Shown here piece by piece: positions 61,125 through 64,000 of a DNA stretch of 64,000 nt (positions are counted from its first letter, which is position 1; every line of letters starts with the position of its first letter). The position numbers and the translations under genes are program-made. Source of the stretch: Vibrio fortis. GTDB lineage: Bacteria; Pseudomonadota; Gammaproteobacteria; Enterobacterales; Vibrionaceae. The DNA lies in NCBI RefSeq assembly GCF_000695685.1, contig NZ_JFFR01000002.1, positions 186,001 to 250,000 of the forward strand, read 5' to 3'. The notes below the pieces were generated by a model. That model did no database searches. It saw only the letters and a program-made list of their open reading frames with translations, and was not told the origin of the DNA.

Positions 61125-61355
61125 AACTGATGCTCACTAAGATATATTTGTATGATTATAACGTGGAATTTTAGATTCTAAAACTAGAATTATGATTCAG
61201 TCTGACTGTTGCCTAAATCACTGACTATAAGCAAAGTAGTTGATAAAGTCGGTGTTGTCTTGAGTTATAGATCTCGTTGTTTAACTTACGCTATTGTTGA
61301 ACTTATAGCAATATTGTATTATTAATTAAAATAAAACAGCAAAAGGTAACCATTG

Positions 61356-62165
61356 ATGTTTGATGATTTAAAAGGCAAGCGAGTGTTAATCACTGGTTCA
61401 ACGTCGGGTATGGGATTGGCAACGGCAAAGTACTTTGCTCAATGTGGAGCATCTGTAGGCTTGAATGGTCGAAGCTCGAGGACTCCGGAAATTGAAGCGA
61501 TCTTAAACGAATTGAAAGCGCTGGGGGGAGAGGCTGAATTCTTTCAAGCGGACCTAATGCAATCATCAGGCTGTGAAAACCTTGTTGCTGACTTTACAGA
61601 TCACTTTGGTGGGCTAGACGTATTGATTAACAATGCTGGTGGGCTAGACGTATTGATTAACAATGCTGGTGGGCTAGGAGGAAGAGAAAACCTAGAAGAT
61701 ATTGATGATGCGTTTTTCGATCGTGTAATTGATCTTAACGCGCGCTCTGCATTGATGGTCACCAAATTTGCGATTCCACATCTAAGAGCCTCAGCTTTAG
61801 AGTCAGGTGAAACATCGTGTGTTATTAGCACTGGTTCAATTGCAGCGCGCGAGGGCGGCGGTGTCGGTGCAGGTTTATATGCAGCATCAAAAGCTTGGCT
61901 TCATGATATCCATCGAAACTGGGTTAAAGAATTCACCAAAGATCGCATTCGTTTCAATATCGTTTCTCCAGGAACGATTGATACCGCTTTTCACGACGCT
62001 AAATCGGATGAGGTTAAATCCAATATAGCTAGCTCAATACCTATGGGGCGTTTTGGGCGTGTGAAGGAGGTTGCTCCGAGTTTCGCGTTCTTCTCATCTC
62101 ATGCGTGTGCTGGTTACATCACTGGGCAAATTCTCGATGTGAATGGAGGTCAAATAGCGCCTTAG
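61356..62165 (+). CDS. Short-chain dehydrogenase/reductase, possibly uronate-linked
   Basis: A 269-residue SDR. The cofactor loop TGSTSGMG is at residues 13-20, the Ser is in ISTGSIAAREG, and the catalytic Tyr-x3-Lys is YAASK. The N-N-A-G motif is present twice because of an exact in-frame 30-base duplication (61611-61670) giving GGLDVLINNA twice; a normal SDR has it once. Whether the enzyme still folds is unclear. Context suggests a reductase of the alginate/uronate route (for example of the unsaturated-uronate ketone), but it could have another substrate. ATG 61356 is chosen, with AAAAGG upstream; a TTG precedes it. Confidence 0.85.
   Translation: MFDDLKGKRVLITGSTSGMGLATAKYFAQCGASVGLNGRSSRTPEIEAILNELKALGGEAEFFQADLMQSSGCENLVADFTDHFGGLDVLINNAGGLDVLINNAGGLGGRENLEDIDDAFFDRVIDLNARSALMVTKFAIPHLRASALESGETSCVISTGSIAAREGGGVGAGLYAASKAWLHDIHRNWVKEFTKDRIRFNIVSPGTIDTAFHDAKSDEVKSNIASSIPMGRFGRVKEVAPSFAFFSSHACAGYITGQILDVNGGQIAP
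61611..61670 (+). repeat. Exact 30-bp tandem duplication inside the SDR gene
   Basis: Unit 61611-61640 is repeated without change at 61641-61670, followed by the first 7 bases of a third unit. It is in frame, so ten residues (GLDVLINNAG) are doubled. The identity of the copies points to a recent event. Confidence 0.95.
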
Positions 62166-62200
62166 TTTATCTAGAGTCTTAATGTAAAAAATCTCAGAAG

Positions 62201-62224
62201 AGCCAGCACGTAGCTGGCTTTTTT
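62201..62224 (+). terminator. Rho-independent terminator after the SDR gene
   Basis: Stem AGCCAGC / GCTGGCT, 5-base loop, six T. Confidence 0.85.
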
Positions 62225-62306
62225 GATCGACTTACGTAAAAGCATCAAAACAAATCGATTACGTAAAAAGAAAGAGGGTGACGCTATTCACATAATTATC
62301 GATTAT

Positions 62307-62317
62307 TTGTATGACAA
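62307..62317. promoter_or_regulatory. TTGT-ATG-ACAA operator-like site before kdgF
   Basis: A perfect TTGT-N3-ACAA dyad 71 bases before the kdgF start. Same form as the palindrome before the symporter gene. Confidence 0.5.
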
Positions 62318-62387
62318 GTTGTGTGTATAGACTAGAGTGCGCTTAATTGGCCATCAGCTCATCAGATTTAGCGACAAGGAATGAACA

Positions 62388-62705
62388 ATGAATCTCTTTT
62401 ATGAAGCCGACAATCACCCGTGGGAATACTTAGGTAATGGATTGAAGCGCAAGGTGGTTTCATTAACTAAAGATTTGATGGCCGTTCACCTCAGTTTTGA
62501 TAAAGGGGCAGTCGGTGCAGTCTACGATCACACGATACAAGAGCAGATTGGGTACGTGGTAAAAGGGAGTTTCGAGGTTGAAGTGGATGGCAATAAGCAA
62601 ATCCTAAATGCAGGGGATGCATTTATGGCTCATCGACATCTTGAAAAGGGCGCAAAGTCTCTTGAGCACGGCAGTGCATTGTTAGATTTAGTCAATCCAC
62701 ATTAA
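62388..62705 (+). CDS. kdgF: KdgF-like cupin, short and divergent
   Basis: A 105-residue single-domain cupin. KdgF converts unsaturated monouronates to the linear keto form in alginate and pectin breakdown. The beta-barrel wording EQIGYVVKGSFEVEVDG and NAGDAFMAHRHLEKGAKSLEHG is typical. The metal motif H-x-H-x4-Q reads Tyr46-x-His48-x4-Gln53, so the first His is replaced. The protein ends LDLVNPH, without the downstream Arg-containing tail that I recall in KdgF (about 112 residues). This suggests altered or lost activity, or a relative with another role. A second, intact kdgF may exist elsewhere in the cluster. Confidence 0.7.
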   Translation: MNLFYEADNHPWEYLGNGLKRKVVSLTKDLMAVHLSFDKGAVGAVYDHTIQEQIGYVVKGSFEVEVDGNKQILNAGDAFMAHRHLEKGAKSLEHGSALLDLVNPH

Positions 62706-62741
62706 TGGCAGGCTCGAAGCAGTAAAAATCCCACATTGTAT

Positions 62742-62855
62742 TTATCCATTACGATATCCGACGTTCTTCAAACTCGACTTCTCGTCGTAGACGCGTTCAG
62801 TATCAATCTTACCAATCGCATATTCACGGTTGGTTTCTATTTCTTTTTTTATCTA
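62742..62855 (-). pseudogene. Possible fragment of a lost gene
   Basis: A 36-codon minus-strand frame, closed by TAG upstream and TAA downstream, with no start codon. The translation has a well-mixed protein-like composition (EIETNREYAIGKIDTERVYD and so on). I do not recognise it. It lies in the gene-free region 62706-63416 between kdgF and kdgM. Confidence 0.25.
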
Positions 62856-63220
62856 CCCCACCGTTTTGAACGTTTTAACTGAGAGGCGCTCCACTTAAGG
62901 CACAAGCCGCCCCTAAACCATCCTTCGACTTCCTGATATCAAGTAACCAATTTGTATCATTTTATATTCCACATATGTCATATCTTGTCCTTGGTTGGTA
63001 GCGCTGGTGAGGTTCATTCAATTCAATCTGAAGATATCGTATTGGGTTTGGATTGGGCTTATTTTGTTAGAGTGAATCATTACTAGAGCTTATATTTGTA
63101 TGTTTTATCCTGTCTAATTCACATTTTTTAGCTTTCCTTTATCTTTATTGATTTTATCTGCCATCCTTTTAAATAAGGGAGTTTTCGTGAAATTTTCTCT
63201 GTTTTTGTTCAATGATCTTT

Positions 63221-63240
63221 ATTTATTTGTATGAATAAAT
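63221..63240. promoter_or_regulatory. Palindrome ATTTATT-N6-AATAAAT, degenerate TTGT-ATG-AATA site before kdgM
   Basis: A 20-base dyad with core TTGTATGAATA, close to the kdgF site TTGTATGACAA, 177 bases before the porin start. A half-site TTGTATG also occurs at 63096-63102. Confidence 0.4.
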
Positions 63241-63313
63241 GTTTAGGTTGAGCGTAATATTACCATCGCTTCTGTGACTTATGTTTTAGTTTCGACTTAA
63301 TCATCGTGGTTAT

Positions 63314-63329
63314 TGTGAGAGAGCTCATT
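63314..63329. promoter_or_regulatory. CRP-like site before kdgM
   Basis: TGTGA-N6-TCATT matches the TGTGA-N6-TCACA core at 8 of 10 positions, 88 bases before the start codon, a normal distance for activation. Catabolite control of a sugar-acid porin would be expected. Confidence 0.4.
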
Positions 63330-63416
63330 CTATCGGTACGCACTATTTGAAGCTTGGTTTTATTTGTCTAACAATAAGACTTAATCCAATTGCGTAACAA
63401 AAGAAGAGAAGGGAAT

Positions 63417-64000
63417 ATGAAAAATTCTAAAGTGGCTATTGCAGTGGTTACAACACTATTTGCCGGCATGGCATCGGCCGCGTCAATTGATTACCGTTAC
63501 GAATATCGTGCTGCTACCGATTACACCTACGAAAAAGATGGAACGAGCGAAACTCGCCATGTCGATGCGCGTCATCAACATCGTGTGAAATTGGGTGATA
63601 GCTTTAAGCTTGACGACAAGTGGAAGCACTCATCAAGCTTAGAAATCAAATTCCATACAGACGATTCTTATTACGATGCTGACTCGGGCAGCGTTAAGAA
63701 TGCCAACAGCAAAAGTTTCTACAACGGTAACTGGTATATCTACAACATGGAGTTAGATAACACTGCTACTTACAAAGTGAACAGCAATTGGTATCTACAA
63801 ATGGGTATGCCAATCGCATGGGATTGGGATGAGCCAAACTACAACGACGGTGACTGGAAAATGAAAAAGGTCACTTTCAAACCTCAGTTCCGTGTTGGCT
63901 ACAAAGCGGATATGGGTCTAACCACCGCTATTCGTTACCGTCACGAGTACTCAGATTTCCGTAACCACACTCGTTTTGGTGACACGGACAACGAAACTGG
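63417..64000 (+). CDS. kdgM: KdgM-family oligogalacturonate/oligoalginate porin, partial
   Basis: An outer-membrane monomeric beta-barrel porin of the KdgM type, cut off at the window end after about 194 residues. The signal peptide ends MASA-AS (about residue 21). The strands are rich in aromatic and charged residues (YRYEYRAATDYTYEKDG, HQHRVKLGDSFKLDDKW, KVTFKPQFRVGYKADMGL, YRHEYSDFRNHTRFGD), as in KdgM porins for acidic oligosaccharides. AGAAGGGA gives a strong ribosome binding site. In Vibrio the family serves uptake of oligogalacturonate or alginate oligomers; with kdgF and the symporter beside it, alginate is likely. Confidence 0.85.
   Translation, partial: MKNSKVAIAVVTTLFAGMASAASIDYRYEYRAATDYTYEKDGTSETRHVDARHQHRVKLGDSFKLDDKWKHSSSLEIKFHTDDSYYDADSGSVKNANSKSFYNGNWYIYNMELDNTATYKVNSNWYLQMGMPIAWDWDEPNYNDGDWKMKKVTFKPQFRVGYKADMGLTTAIRYRHEYSDFRNHTRFGDTDNET

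Overview
The window looks like a chromosomal segment of a marine Vibrio. This rests on family recognition, not on a search. The supporting genes are cobTSUC plus btuCD, rlmF, metA with a MetJ box, a GH18 chitinase, CSS-motif EAL and GGDEF proteins, a dCache chemoreceptor, and uronate genes (kdgF, kdgM). The gene order tcyP-like symporter, cob genes, btuCD suggests the large chromosome, and the polysaccharide genes suggest an algae- or animal-associated species such as one of the Splendidus clade. I see no rRNA, insertion sequence, prophage or CRISPR array.

Layout. 0-12 kb: a cystine-type symporter (cut by the window edge), an NAD(P)-binding protein, a 28-codon basic microgene with its own terminator, a flavin reductase, then a cobalamin salvage block (cobT-cobS-cobU-cobC, and further on btuC-btuD) with an M3 oligopeptidase and astE between. 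12-29 kb: housekeeping and small unknown genes, including MazG-like, GGDEF, DUF1415, MFS with LysR, glutaredoxin, YgjP, RlmF, PilW, MetA, DUF3859, DUF4382, an M20 peptidase and DUF2726. Two paralogous ~40-residue zinc-ribbon microproteins lie here, and the stretch ends in two identical tRNA-Val(GAC) genes.

29.4-40.7 kb: a coherent catabolic island. An omega-amino-acid aminotransferase and a LysR regulator are divergent from glaH (csiD) and lhgO. A second LysR is divergent from a gabD-type dehydrogenase, followed by a DctPQM TRAP transporter and a universal stress protein. The genes fit the route 5-aminovalerate (or another omega-amino acid) -> glutarate semialdehyde -> glutarate -> L-2-hydroxyglutarate -> 2-oxoglutarate, with a dedicated importer.

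40.8-55.7 kb: EAL phosphodiesterase, multidomain chitinase, a LysR followed by a TonB receptor with a Fur-like box, a methyltransferase, GNAT/ArgO overlapping genes, a GH3 exo-glucosidase and a dCache chemoreceptor. 55.7-64 kb: the edge of what looks like an alginate/uronate utilisation cluster, with a candidate sRNA, a Na+/solute symporter, a DnaQ-like exonuclease with a CBS/DUF294 protein on the other strand, an SDR with an internal 10-residue tandem duplication, a short divergent KdgF and a KdgM porin cut by the window end. Sites of the FadR-type form TTGT-N3-ACAA, or degenerate versions, precede several of these genes and may mark one regulon.

The best candidates for something undescribed are the zinc-ribbon microprotein pair, the glutarate/TRAP island, the shared operator in the uronate region and two candidate sRNAs (about 28.0 kb and 56.2 kb).
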